Shown piece after piece: positions 16,062 to 23,675 of a stretch of 27,682 bases of DNA. Source of the stretch: Candidatus Heimdallarchaeota archaeon LC_3 (GTDB lineage Archaea > Asgardarchaeota > Heimdallarchaeia > Hodarchaeales > LC-3). The stretch lies in the NCBI GenBank assembly GCA_001940645.1, contig MDVS01000055.1, positions 1-27,682 on the forward strand, given 5' to 3'. The notes beneath the pieces were generated by a model. That model was not told the origin of the DNA, searched no databases, and saw nothing but the letters and a program-made list of their open reading frames with translations. Every line of letters begins with the position of its first letter. Positions within the stretch are counted from its first letter, which is position 1. The position numbers and the translations under genes are program-made.

Positions 16062-16425
16062 CCTAACAACTTCCTTATTGATCATAATTATCACGTATTT
16101 TTTTTATTTTAAGATAATTTTTTTATCGTATTAATGAAATTTATTATTAATTTCATTTTTCTTATTATTTTTACCAACATCCAATTAGATATAGAATTTT
16201 TATTGGATATTTTCGTTTAAAAGGCCCAGTATAAAGATACAAGGATTAATATGGAATAAAGTGCTCTAAGCATATTTTTTCACCTCAAGTATATCTATAG
16301 TGGCCCAAGGGAATAAGAACAATTTGTAAAATTTTCTTAAGTTAAGAAAAATTCAGAGATAAAAATTTCGATTAAATTGATAAAATTGATTAATTTCTTA
16401 ACTAATTAACATAAAAAGATTTATT
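16062..16425. other. Intergenic region with hairpin and palindrome
   Basis: No gene recognised. It holds an inverted repeat ATGAAATT/AATTTCAT with a 7-base loop at 16134-16156 directly followed by a T-run, terminator-like for the plus strand, and a perfect 19-bp palindrome at 16332-16350 (TTTTCTTAA, G, TTAAGAAAA) that could be an operator. Confidence 0.4.
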
Positions 16426-16647
16426 TTATGGGATTCTCATTAAAGTGATCATTTTTAGTTCTTGCTTGAATAAAAAAAGTAAATTTTCAATATTTTGTAA
16501 AAACTTTATTAGGACTTTAATTATCTTATTAGTATTCTCTACAACGTGAATCTCTCCAGATTCTCCATGAGATTCCATCCTACTGGCAATATTCACTGCG
16601 TCACTACAAATATCGAGACGAAATTTTTCTCCAATTAGAGACTCCGT
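16426..16647 (-). pseudogene. Relic of a class III adenylate/guanylate cyclase
   Basis: The minus-strand frame after a TAA at 16648-16650 reads [20 protein letters not shown] then [20 protein letters not shown]. This is the C-terminal core of a class III nucleotidyl cyclase domain (family pattern G.....Y.v.GdaVN.ASRMe..G..G.I.vs..t), including the Asn and Arg that act in transition-state stabilisation in known enzymes. The metal-binding aspartates and N-terminal half are absent. The frame continues about 30 further residues of low similarity to a TAA at 16426-16428. There is no start codon. It is a remnant of a larger cyclase gene; cyclases of this class are uncommon in archaea. Confidence 0.7.
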
Positions 16648-16660
16648 TTACAATATCTAA

Positions 16661-16942
16661 AATCGAATTAACCCTGTAGGAATTCCTATTGGCAATAATA
16701 TTTTACGACTCTATATTGAAGATTTTTCCAGTTATATTTCTATTTCTGAAGTAGAAGTTACAGTAACTCCTGGTACATCGGATACCACTACAGGAACTCT
16801 AACTCAAACCATCACAACAATTCAAGATACACTTACTTCAGCTGGTGGTGTGGAATTTATTTTATCTGTTCCTGCTCTCTTGGGTATAGTCACTCTTAGG
16901 TTGGCACATAAAAAAATGAGGAGAAGAAAAAATAAAAAGTAA
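16661..16942 (+). pseudogene. C-terminal relic of a secreted, membrane-anchored surface protein
   Basis: The frame between TAA 16658-16660 and TAA 16940-16942 has no start codon. It begins like the end of an Ig-like or HYR-type domain (VGIPIGNNILRLYIEDFSSY, VEVTVTPG), continues with a Thr-rich stalk (TSDTTTGTLTQTITT) and ends in a membrane anchor with basic tail (FILSVPALLGIVTLRLAHKK, RRRKNKK). This stalk-plus-anchor end is common in archaeal surface proteins. The upstream body has been lost, and the cyclase relic on the other strand lies only 13 bases away, so two unrelated gene ends have been joined. Confidence 0.6.
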
Positions 16943-16961
16943 ATTCCCTATATTGGGATAA

Positions 16962-17180
16962 ATAAGAGAATATGAGATATTACCCTTAGCTGAGGACAGT
17001 AATATTCTCTTGGGATTTGGTCTAATTAAGCAAGCAAGAATGACACTCTATTTATCAAAAAATGGTGGAACGACACTAAAAGAATTTATAAATTGGTTTG
17101 AGACTAATATAGAAAAATTTATTTCACCAATTTATTTGTTCCCAACCGAATATGTTTTAAATTCATTCCTCCTATTATAA
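16962..17180 (+). pseudogene. Unidentified protein fragment
   Basis: An open frame from after TAA 16959-16961 to TAA 17178-17180 encodes about 72 residues of natural composition (EILPLAEDSNILLGFGLIKQ, then KNGGTTLKEFINWFETNIE and a hydrophobic end). An internal ATG near 17040 could start a 46-residue peptide, without a ribosome-binding site. Not recognised; probably another broken gene. Confidence 0.3.
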
Positions 17181-17215
17181 TAAGATAGTTTTTCTTGATT
17201 GATCCTGGATAATAA

Positions 17216-17629
17216 CTACCATATGTAGTCCTTGAGTTCAGAGTCGACTTCCAGTGCCCAGCTTGTCATTCCACCCTTGAGATTTCTTGCATTGGTAAAT
17301 CCTTTTTTTAGCAACATTTTTGTTACAGCTTGAGATAGTCCACCACCCCAGCACATAACAGCGATGGTTTTATCTCTTGGTAATAATGCCAAGTTCTTCT
17401 TAACATCTTGAGCTTCCAAATTAATTGATCCTTCAATGTGTCCTTTATCATAGGTTTCTTTAAAGCGTAGATCTAATATTATTAAATTAGCTCGATCATA
17501 TTCTTCCTTGGCCTCCTGAACTGAGATATCTTCTACACCCCCTTTTTGTCCAAACTTTCTTGCTATTGAATATTTAGCGTACATAGGGAAATACAAGAAA
17601 AAATACCATATTATTTCTCTTTTACGCAT
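17216..17629 (-). CDS. Rhodanese-domain protein, membrane-associated
   Basis: A complete single-domain rhodanese of 137 residues with an aromatic, hydrophobic N-terminus (IIWYFFLYFPMYAKY) that may bind the membrane. Family landmarks: ISVQEAKEEYDRANLIILDL, RFKETYDKGHIEGSIN and the active-site loop VMCWGGGLSQ with Cys93, followed by KGFTNARNLKGGM. The loop after the cysteine holds several glycines instead of the basic residues of classical thiosulfate sulfurtransferases, so another sulfur acceptor or donor is likely. The ATG lies one base after the stop of the MDR gene, with AGTGA nearby, so it is the last gene of the redox operon that begins at 20062. Confidence 0.88.
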   Translation of the reverse strand: MRKREIIWYFFLYFPMYAKYSIARKFGQKGGVEDISVQEAKEEYDRANLIILDLRFKETYDKGHIEGSINLEAQDVKKNLALLPRDKTIAVMCWGGGLSQAVTKMLLKKGFTNARNLKGGMTSWALEVDSELKDYIW

Positions 17630-17630
17630 A

Positions 17631-18614
17631 TCATTTCACTTCTTTATGATCTATTGTTATTGTGACTTTACCAACTGTATGTCCTTTTTCATAATATCGA
17701 TGAGCTTCTGCTGTTTCATCTAATGAAAATGATTTATCGATAACAGATTTTATTTTACCCTCATCAATAAGTTTAGCAAGTAATGAAAGATCTTTAGCTC
17801 TTGTTTTAGTTATTAAAAATCGCATTTTTTTCTTTCGAAATCTGTTTCCTAAAATTTGTAAAAATAGTCTTGTGAGACTCATTTTAGGACTCCCGGCTTG
17901 GAGGAAGATCCCTTCTTCTTTTAAGGCGTTTTTCCATCGTCCTTGAGGAGATTTTCCAACAGTATCAAAAATAATATCATATTTTTCTTTGTTTTTAGTA
18001 AAATCCTCTTTTGTATAATCTATGACTTTATCCGCTCCCAGATCTGCGACGAGTTGCTCATTTTTCCCGCTACATACAGCTGTTATTGTTACATCAAAGG
18101 TTTTTGCATATTGAATAGCAAAGGTGCCAATTCCACCAGAAGCACCATAGATGAGAATATCTTGGCCATCTTGGATGTTACCCAGGTCTCGTAAATATTG
18201 GAGTGCAGTTAAAGCAGCTACTGGAACAGCAGCAGCCTCGGAGTAGTTCATGGTAGAAGGTTTAAGAACAACCCCACGTTCAGATACTTTTGCATATTCT
18301 GCACAAGATCCAGTTCTTGCTAGCCCATAAATTTGATCACCAATTTTGAATTTAGTGATGTCCTTCTCAATTGCCACAATTTCACCAGCGACATCAGTTC
18401 CTGTCAATTTTTTCTTGGGTTTTCTAATTCCCGTCATTAATCTTGAAAGTCCAAAAAGAGCCTTCACTCCGCTTCTAGCAGATGTATCTACAGTATTTAT
18501 TGACGAAGCATACACCTTTACTAGCATCTCATCAGCTTCTAAATTAGGAGTATCAATTTCCTTTATTTCAATTACTTCAGGCGGTCCATATTTTTCAATC
18601 CATATCGCTTTCAA
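17631..18614 (-). CDS. MDR-family NAD(P)-dependent oxidoreductase
   Basis: A 327-residue zinc-free medium-chain dehydrogenase/reductase with a GroES-like domain ([27 protein letters not shown]) and a Rossmann fold with GASGGIG at 157-163. The closest class is quinone oxidoreductase/reticulon-4-interacting-protein-like enzymes, usually NADPH-dependent. It begins at a TTG with GGAGG nine bases upstream; the TTG overlaps the TGA of the 65-aa ORF (TTGA), so translation is coupled. The neighbours (C_GCAxxG_C_C protein, rhodanese) point to a thiol or sulfur redox task, but the substrate is not readable from sequence. Paralogue of 1401-2402. Confidence 0.9.
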   Translation of the reverse strand: MKAIWIEKYGPPEVIEIKEIDTPNLEADEMLVKVYASSINTVDTSARSGVKALFGLSRLMTGIRKPKKKLTGTDVAGEIVAIEKDITKFKIGDQIYGLARTGSCAEYAKVSERGVVLKPSTMNYSEAAAVPVAALTALQYLRDLGNIQDGQDILIYGASGGIGTFAIQYAKTFDVTITAVCSGKNEQLVADLGADKVIDYTKEDFTKNKEKYDIIFDTVGKSPQGRWKNALKEEGIFLQAGSPKMSLTRLFLQILGNRFRKKKMRFLITKTRAKDLSLLAKLIDEGKIKSVIDKSFSLDETAEAHRYYEKGHTVGKVTITIDHKEVK

Positions 18615-18808
18615 AGCTGAGGACCTCCATTTAGCAGGTTAAGCTTATTATTAATATTCTCGTTTATCGAGTAAAATTTGTGCATACATGGACTATCAAT
18701 CCAAAATAGCCCAAATAATGTTTTTAATTTAATACTTGGTTCTCTATCTTTTACAGTAATTACTGCAAATGTTTCTGTAATGTTTTCATCCTTACTAATT
18801 ATTTTCAC
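18611..18808 (-). CDS. Chimeric 65-aa ORF starting like the C_GCAxxG_C_C protein
   Basis: The first ten residues (MKIISKDENI) and the ribosome-binding site (GAGG, seven bases before a GTG) duplicate those of the gene at 18870-19325, and the bases before it still encode the end of the upstream regulator (NYNRY.FENEELK-stop, GTGA overlap). After about residue 14 similarity ends and the remaining 50 residues (including FGLFWIDSPCMHKFYSINEN) are unlike any family I know. It overlaps the start of the MDR gene. It is best explained as the relic of a tandem duplication that now serves to couple translation; it may or may not make a useful protein. Confidence 0.45.
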   Translation of the reverse strand: MKIISKDENITETFAVITVKDREPSIKLKTLFGLFWIDSPCMHKFYSINENINNKLNLLNGGPQL

Positions 18809-18855
18809 TTTAGTTCCTCATTTTCAAATTTGTATCGATTATAGTTCATAATTTG
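18771..18855. repeat. 85-bp duplication (partner 19288-19372)
   Basis: The two segments align without gaps at an offset of 517 bp and differ at only a few positions. Each contains the end of the winged-helix regulator frame, the ribosome-binding site and the first codons of the C_GCAxxG_C_C frame. 517 bp is about the length of that gene with its spacer, so a tandem duplication followed by loss or replacement of one copy is likely. Confidence 0.85.
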
Positions 18856-18869
18856 ATATTTCTAGAAGT

Positions 18870-19325
18870 CTATAATAGTTTCTCCAGCATCATAGAGGCA
18901 TCTTCAACAAATTTTGGACAGTTATTGAAGGATTCATTTTGGAATGCTAGTTTTACGTCCTCATCCGTGATTAAATCGTGGTTGATTAGCTCTCTGCAAA
19001 TTATTGACCCGTTGAGTAATTTAAACTCATTTAAAAGTTTCCCTACAACTTCATTAGTTTTTTCTTGGTCTTCTCTTTTGATACCACCGTATTTAAGACC
19101 GATTACCATTATTGCACCGGTTAAAGCCCCGCAAACGTTTCCAGTCCGAGCTATTCCACCACCGAATGCAGAAGTTATCTTCAAACATGTATCATAGTCA
19201 ACTTTTCCTAAACCCAGTTGTTCAACGTAAGTACCAAATACTGCTTGTGCACAGTTACCACTTTTTTCTAACATGATTTTTTTTGCTGTTTCTGGAATGT
19301 TTTCATCCTTACTAATTATTTTCAT
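18870..19325 (-). CDS. C_GCAxxG_C_C family putative redox protein
   Basis: A 151-residue protein of the family named after its cysteine pattern. Cysteines are at 25 (SGNCAQAVFG), 47, 65 (GNVCGALTGA, the hallmark), 110 and 136, with the Gly-rich FGGGIARTG before the hallmark. The family is predicted to be redox-active or metal-binding; no reaction is established to my knowledge. The ATG overlaps the stop of the upstream regulator (ATGA) and has GAGG seven bases before it, so it is translated with the regulator. It is the second gene of the operon at 20062-17216. Confidence 0.88.
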   Translation of the reverse strand: MKIISKDENIPETAKKIMLEKSGNCAQAVFGTYVEQLGLGKVDYDTCLKITSAFGGGIARTGNVCGALTGAIMVIGLKYGGIKREDQEKTNEVVGKLLNEFKLLNGSIICRELINHDLITDEDVKLAFQNESFNNCPKFVEDASMMLEKLL

Positions 19326-20062
19326 TTTGATTCCTCATTTTCAATTTCGTATCGATTATAGTTCATAATTTGGTCAAGATCAATTAATGACCCAATTCTA
19401 TTCAAGTTGTCTGATAACTTTTCGTGAAACATGGAATAATGTCCCACCATGCTCGTGAAAGCTTGCAAATCAAGCCTTGACTTATACAATTCGGGATACT
19501 TATCTTTCAACCATGAAAAGACCCGGTAGTAAAAATCCTCCAATAATCTTATATTTTCATCTAAGAGCTGACTTATGTAGTCAATTTCGACTTCAGGATT
19601 CATTTCCTTTATCAAAGTCTTCATAGGATCAAAGATATTTTGACTCATTTGTGCAGATAAAAAATCATCATTGCGAGGAATGAAGGTAATTGCAGTTCGA
19701 CCATAATAAATCCGATAATGTTGACCTTCAAGTATTTTGGCTATCTCTTTAAGATATCCATCCTCTAATAGACTTTTGATGTGAAAATGAAAATTCGAGA
19801 TAGAGTATTTTTGACCATTTGATTTATTTTCGAAAGCTTCATAGAGTTCTTTTGTTGTAAATGCATGTCGCCGAGAAAGATTGTTTAATTTGCCAAAGTC
19901 GTCTTCCATTCCATCTCTAATATATTTAATGATAAAGCTTTTAACCTCAGACTGTTGTAAAAGAGAATGACCTAATGAATTCACATTTTTGAAGAATTGT
20001 AAGTTATCCCAGTAGGTGTACAGAGATTTCCTTTTTTCCTCAATTGTATCCTGAAGAGTCAT
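19322..20062 (-). CDS. Winged-helix (ArsR-like) transcriptional regulator, first gene of the redox operon
   Basis: A 246-residue protein. Residues about 45-130 form a winged helix: SFIIKYIRDG, AFTTKELYEAFENKS, YSISNFHFHIKSLLEDGYL, then a wing around EGQHYRIYYGRTAITF. Residues 140-246 are an alpha-helical domain, likely for dimerisation or ligand sensing, without a cysteine pair that would suggest metal sensing. GGTGAT lies eight bases before the ATG. It opens an operon of five tightly packed frames ending at 17216 and has an unusual array of palindromic sites just upstream, so autoregulation is likely. The effector is unknown; the operon content suggests a redox or sulfur signal. Confidence 0.8.
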   Translation of the reverse strand: MTLQDTIEEKRKSLYTYWDNLQFFKNVNSLGHSLLQQSEVKSFIIKYIRDGMEDDFGKLNNLSRRHAFTTKELYEAFENKSNGQKYSISNFHFHIKSLLEDGYLKEIAKILEGQHYRIYYGRTAITFIPRNDDFLSAQMSQNIFDPMKTLIKEMNPEVEIDYISQLLDENIRLLEDFYYRVFSWLKDKYPELYKSRLDLQAFTSMVGHYSMFHEKLSDNLNRIGSLIDLDQIMNYNRYEIENEESK

Positions 20063-20077
20063 TTAATTACATCACCA

Positions 20078-20133
20078 TTTAGTAGACACTAAATCGTACG
20101 ATTTAGTAAGGACTAAATAGTCACTTTTAAACT
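20078..20133 (-). promoter_or_regulatory. Operator array and TATA box of the redox operon
   Basis: Four half-sites lie in a row: TTTAGT (20078-20083), ACTAAA (20088-20093), TTTAGT (20102-20107) and ACTAAA (20112-20117), with 4-, 8- and 4-base spacers. The central part, ACTAAATCGTACGATTTAGT (20088-20107), is a perfect 20-bp palindrome. A TATA-like GTTTAAAAGTG lies at about 20123-20133 on the minus strand, so the array spans the expected start of transcription. This suits cooperative binding of two regulator dimers, most simply the product of 19322-20062. Confidence 0.7.
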
Positions 20134-20633
20134 TATCTATCTATGTCAACGATGTAGTAAAATAATCATTTCGGGAGACAAATATTGCACAAATTGTCGA
20201 AGAGGTATAATTTGAACAAAGAACGAACTTATGAATAGTAATTAAAAGAATTTTCGAACCGTTTTAATAATTCCTGATCAAAATAATCCTCATTAAAAAT
20301 GTACAGCGCATGAGTGTAGTTACCATTTAATTTAGCAGTCTTAATGATTCAAGGATGTTTAATACGGGTTTACTTTTAATGTTGCTAGCTTAAAATTAAT
20401 CAGAACTCATCTGAATCAATATCATTCAATTAATTTCCACTAAAGATCATTCAGAAATTTTGACACTAATAAAGTCCACCAGATTAACCTCTGAAGAGAA
20501 AAGAAAGAAAGTAAAAAGAGAGAAGGTAAGAACCAAACTCTGAGGTTCTTATATTCAATATTTAGTTTTTATAAATTGAATTAAACAGGAAGAACTCTTA
20601 TTAAAAAAGAAAGGTGAAGATTATAACAATGGA
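20118..20633. other. Intergenic region with a protein fragment and a shared flank
   Basis: The minus-strand frame at 20229-20348, between TGA and TAA, encodes about 39 residues (KTAKLNGNYTHALYIFNEDY in part) of natural composition without a start; I do not know the family. From about 20577 the DNA resembles 23883-23940 (GAATTAAA.AGGAAGAACTCT), the 3' flank of the intact multicopy-family gene. Confidence 0.4.
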
Positions 20634-20852
20634 TTAAAATTCATTATCAAAATCTTCATCTGCATCTATTGGATCGATTGGTTCAACTGGTTCAACTGGT
20701 TCTGGGGGTTCAGGAGGTTCAGGTGGTTCAGGGACTCCTCTAGGTGGTCTAGGAGCTCTGGGAGGTCTAGGTGTTCTATGATTGACTCTATGCTCTCTAC
20801 GTGAATCTTCAGATGCTTTAGAATTTACAATCGTTTCTATTACTTCATTAGA
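20634..20852 (-). pseudogene. 3' fragment of the RHH/Arg-Pro/Glu-Pro family
   Basis: The minus-strand frame runs from a break at about 20851 to a TAA at 20634-20636. It keeps NEVIETIVNSKASEDSRREH, the basic proline block (RTPRPPRAPRPPRG), an expanded Glu-Pro block with PEPPEPPEPPEPVEPVEPID and the acidic end DADEDFDNEF. The ribbon-helix-helix-like and middle domains are missing; homology ends within the conserved codons for NEVIET. The tail repeats have grown in comparison with the other copies, consistent with slippage. No start codon. Confidence 0.75.
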
Positions 20853-20926
20853 TCAATAAAGTAGGGGAATTTTTTATCTAATTAGCATAAATAGATTTGT
20901 AATTCAAGTAAAAGAACTTGTCAAAT

Positions 20927-23317
20927 CTAAGCTTCCTTTAAATAATCAATCGCCTGGTTGACGTATTCATCAAATTTTTCTTGGCTTTTTTTGGGATCTA
21001 ATTCTTTATCGAGAATGTTTTGTTTATATTTATTATAAAGATCCTTTTCTTTTTCAGCTAAATCAATTAATAGAATAAAATTCTTACTCTTCGATATTTC
21101 TAGAGATTTTTCTATTTCCTTTTCTGCATTGTCGAAATTTACATTAAAAAAATATACTTTCGCAAGCAATATCCTACCATAGCTTACAAAATTCCATTCT
21201 TCATTGTCCGTTGCATTGTCAATTAAGTGTTCTATCTTATTCTTTATGTTAGTGAGTAAAACTTTGTCAGGATTGTTTGTAAAAGAATAAAACTCTAACT
21301 CAATTAATTGTTCCAAAGCCACTAATTTGTAATAGGCCGGTAGATTAGAATTACTAACTACATTCCAATTTTCTCCTGCGACTCCCCAATTTTTATCTAA
21401 TTCAGCTAATAATGCTTCTATTATATTACTGTATTCGCTTTCTTGTTGTAATAGTTTTTTCTGGTGGTTAAATTGATTGATGATGGGATCATCTGATTTA
21501 AATTTTCCACTTTCATAATTAAGATACACAATATTGGCTATGACTTCAAGAATTTTCTCATTATTCTCCAATTGGGTAAATATTGACATAGATTCATTAA
21601 ATTTGAGTAGTGAATCATAACTATCACCTTCTAGATATAGTTGTCTGCCTAATAAAATACTCTTATTACCTTTCATATTTTGATTTTGGTAATCTTCATA
21701 TGTTTCCAATCCTGCTTGAACGATTTTTAACGCTGTGGAATAATCAGGTGTATTTAATTTCTCTATGAGCTTCTTTTTTTTGTTATTATTAATGTAAATA
21801 AACCCATAAATAAGTATTATTGCAAGAATAACGGAAATAAGAAGAAAAGCATGAATCAGACTAAAAGAGAGTAAGGGAACACTTAATAGATCGCGTGGGT
21901 TAGTTCTGGATTTAAATTCGTCTAGATTACTTATCCAATCACCATCGTTATCTGTTAACGCATCTGAGGGGTCGTTAGCAAGTAAATTATTTTGATACTC
22001 CCACAAATTGGTCATACCATCAGTATCTTTATCTAATTCAGCATCATCAAGCATAGGATTAAGACCCATCTGAAATTCATAAAGATCAGGGATCAAGTCT
22101 AAATCTGAATCAGTCATATTAGCCCAAGAGCCAAATTCGAACTCCTGTAAATTCGTTAATCCATCTTCGTCTAGATCCTCATCTGCATCATTTGTTAATG
22201 GCTTTAAACCCATTAAAAATTCCCAGGAGTTTGGTAACTCATCTAAGTCTAAATCCCCTTGCCCATCAGAAGCATCGGAAGCATCTAAACCTAACCGAAA
22301 TTCAAATAGATTTGACATAGCATCATTATCCAAGTCTTCATCAGCATCATCAAGAAGAGGATTTAATCCCATTGAATATTCCCAACTATTCGTCATTCCA
22401 TCACCATCAAAATCCAGAAACTCTTCTATAGGATCTAAAGGATTAAAAGCATTATTAACAGATTCAAATTTGTCAGGCAATCCGTCCCCATCAGAATCTG
22501 GATTATTTAGATCAGTCCCTATGGATAGTTCCTCTTCATTCAGGAGTCCATCTCCATCTGAATCATCAAAAATATTGTTGATGAGAGGATACTTGTCATA
22601 AACTGATAGATTAGCATTGATTTCGTATGAACTATCGCCTTTGCCATCTCCATTAGAATCTAATGACGAATGATCACTCCAATAGTTACCAATTTTATCT
22701 ACATACCAAAAATTATTGTAAGAATCGTCAGATACTTGGGATTTATTATTATTGTTGTTTAAGAAGTTATTGAAATACAATTTGTTGTTTGTGGAGGAAA
22801 CCAATTCTATAGCATTGTTGATATTGTTCACGAAAGAGTTATTGTTGACTAACGTCAAATTAGATTGATAAATTCGCAGTCCTATTGCATTATCAGCAAT
22901 TAAGTTATCAGTTATGGAGATATTAATATTTTTAAAATCCAGATTGATTCCGGACCAATGAGAACCATTTATTTGGTTATTTCTTATTATTGCATTTTTA
23001 ACATTATTAATATAGAGTCCTTCATGTAAATTCGGTTTATAAATTATGTTATCTATTATTTCGAAATTTTCTAGCGTTTCTAATCTGATTCCCTGTTTAT
23101 AGGCATGATAAATTGTATTATTGATTACTTTCCCATTTTTAGAATTAAAAATTGATATGCCTACAGGAAATTGATCACAGAAACAAGCAGAAGTTTTTGC
23201 AAAAAATGGTGTGGATAACTCAACAAAGTTATTTTGAATTATAAAATGTTTTAAGGTGTTAAAAATATAAACACCAGCTGGATTAACATGCAGCCAGTGG
23301 TCCACATGCTTTATCAA
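20927..23317 (-). CDS. Giant surface protein, main part: beta-helix, nine Ca-type repeats, TM, helical cytoplasmic domain
   Basis: 796 residues from an internal ATG. Residues 1-230: right-handed beta-helix turns (NGKVINNTIYHAYKQGIRLE, KNAIIRNNQING), ending in the NosD-type NYWSDHSSLDSNGDGKGDS. Residues about 248-480: nine Asp-rich repeats of the thrombospondin type 3 / D-x-D-x-DG kind (DSDGDGLLNEEE, DFDGDGMTNSWE, DKDTDGMTNLWE and others) expected to bind calcium. Residues about 492-516: a single membrane span (FLLISVILAIILIYGFIYI). Residues 517-796: helical, TPR-like cytoplasmic domain (LLKFNESMSIFTQLENNEKI; NAEKEIEKSLEISK). The architecture suggests an outside adhesion or sensing part linked to an inside interaction domain. 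The true start is in the neighbouring frame at 23639; a one-base frameshift near 23310 separates the two. Confidence 0.85.
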   Translation of the reverse strand: MIKHVDHWLHVNPAGVYIFNTLKHFIIQNNFVELSTPFFAKTSACFCDQFPVGISIFNSKNGKVINNTIYHAYKQGIRLETLENFEIIDNIIYKPNLHEGLYINNVKNAIIRNNQINGSHWSGINLDFKNINISITDNLIADNAIGLRIYQSNLTLVNNNSFVNNINNAIELVSSTNNKLYFNNFLNNNNNKSQVSDDSYNNFWYVDKIGNYWSDHSSLDSNGDGKGDSSYEINANLSVYDKYPLINNIFDDSDGDGLLNEEELSIGTDLNNPDSDGDGLPDKFESVNNAFNPLDPIEEFLDFDGDGMTNSWEYSMGLNPLLDDADEDLDNDAMSNLFEFRLGLDASDASDGQGDLDLDELPNSWEFLMGLKPLTNDADEDLDEDGLTNLQEFEFGSWANMTDSDLDLIPDLYEFQMGLNPMLDDAELDKDTDGMTNLWEYQNNLLANDPSDALTDNDGDWISNLDEFKSRTNPRDLLSVPLLSFSLIHAFLLISVILAIILIYGFIYINNNKKKKLIEKLNTPDYSTALKIVQAGLETYEDYQNQNMKGNKSILLGRQLYLEGDSYDSLLKFNESMSIFTQLENNEKILEVIANIVYLNYESGKFKSDDPIINQFNHQKKLLQQESEYSNIIEALLAELDKNWGVAGENWNVVSNSNLPAYYKLVALEQLIELEFYSFTNNPDKVLLTNIKNKIEHLIDNATDNEEWNFVSYGRILLAKVYFFNVNFDNAEKEIEKSLEISKSKNFILLIDLAEKEKDLYNKYKQNILDKELDPKKSQEKFDEYVNQAIDYLKEA

Positions 23318-23639
23318 AATTATTTTCAGAATCTGTTGTGATAATTATCATATAATTTTCAATGACATAAGGATTTTTTGGTGAGCCATTACCTGGAAAG
23401 CCATAATCTTGAAAATCTTGATCATTTAAAATCCAAATAGGATCTCTAGATGTGAGATGAGGACTGGGGACAGGATCATCTAGTAGTTTAGATCTAACAA
23501 CTATATTGTCTATTTCAATAACGTAATCTTGATAATTATTTTCAGTTTCGTCTACCAAGTAGATATTTGCTGATAAACTAAAAATAACTCCAATAATGGA
23601 CAAATATATTAGAAATCTATTGATAATTTCTCCACGCAC
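23283..23639 (-). CDS. Giant surface protein, N-terminal part (frameshifted)
   Basis: 118 residues: a signal peptide (RFLIYLSIIGVIFSLSANIY) and the conserved opening of NosD-like proteins (RDPIWILNDQDFQDYGFPGN, then GSPKNPYVIENYMI). The frame ends in an unlikely ACGPLAAC-stop, while the other frame continues sensibly (KHVDHWLHVNPAGVYIFNT). Removing one base in the run GATAAAGCATGTG joins the two into FDKHVDHWLHVN, a normal beta-helix continuation. The overlap is 35 bases. Either the gene is a recent pseudogene, the frame is shifted during translation, or the sequence has a one-base error. GTG and other starts are possible at the 5' end; ATG at 23639 gives a standard signal peptide. Confidence 0.75.
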   Translation of the reverse strand: MRGEIINRFLIYLSIIGVIFSLSANIYLVDETENNYQDYVIEIDNIVVRSKLLDDPVPSPHLTSRDPIWILNDQDFQDYGFPGNGSPKNPYVIENYMIIITTDSENNFDKACGPLAAC

Positions 23640-23675
23640 CTATTTTAGTTAGGTCAAACTAACATAATCAAGGTT

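Noticed and set aside
18346..19197. Plus-strand ORFs of 98 and 114 codons
   Set aside because: They are antisense to the MDR and C_GCAxxG_C_C genes, whose motifs are unambiguous.
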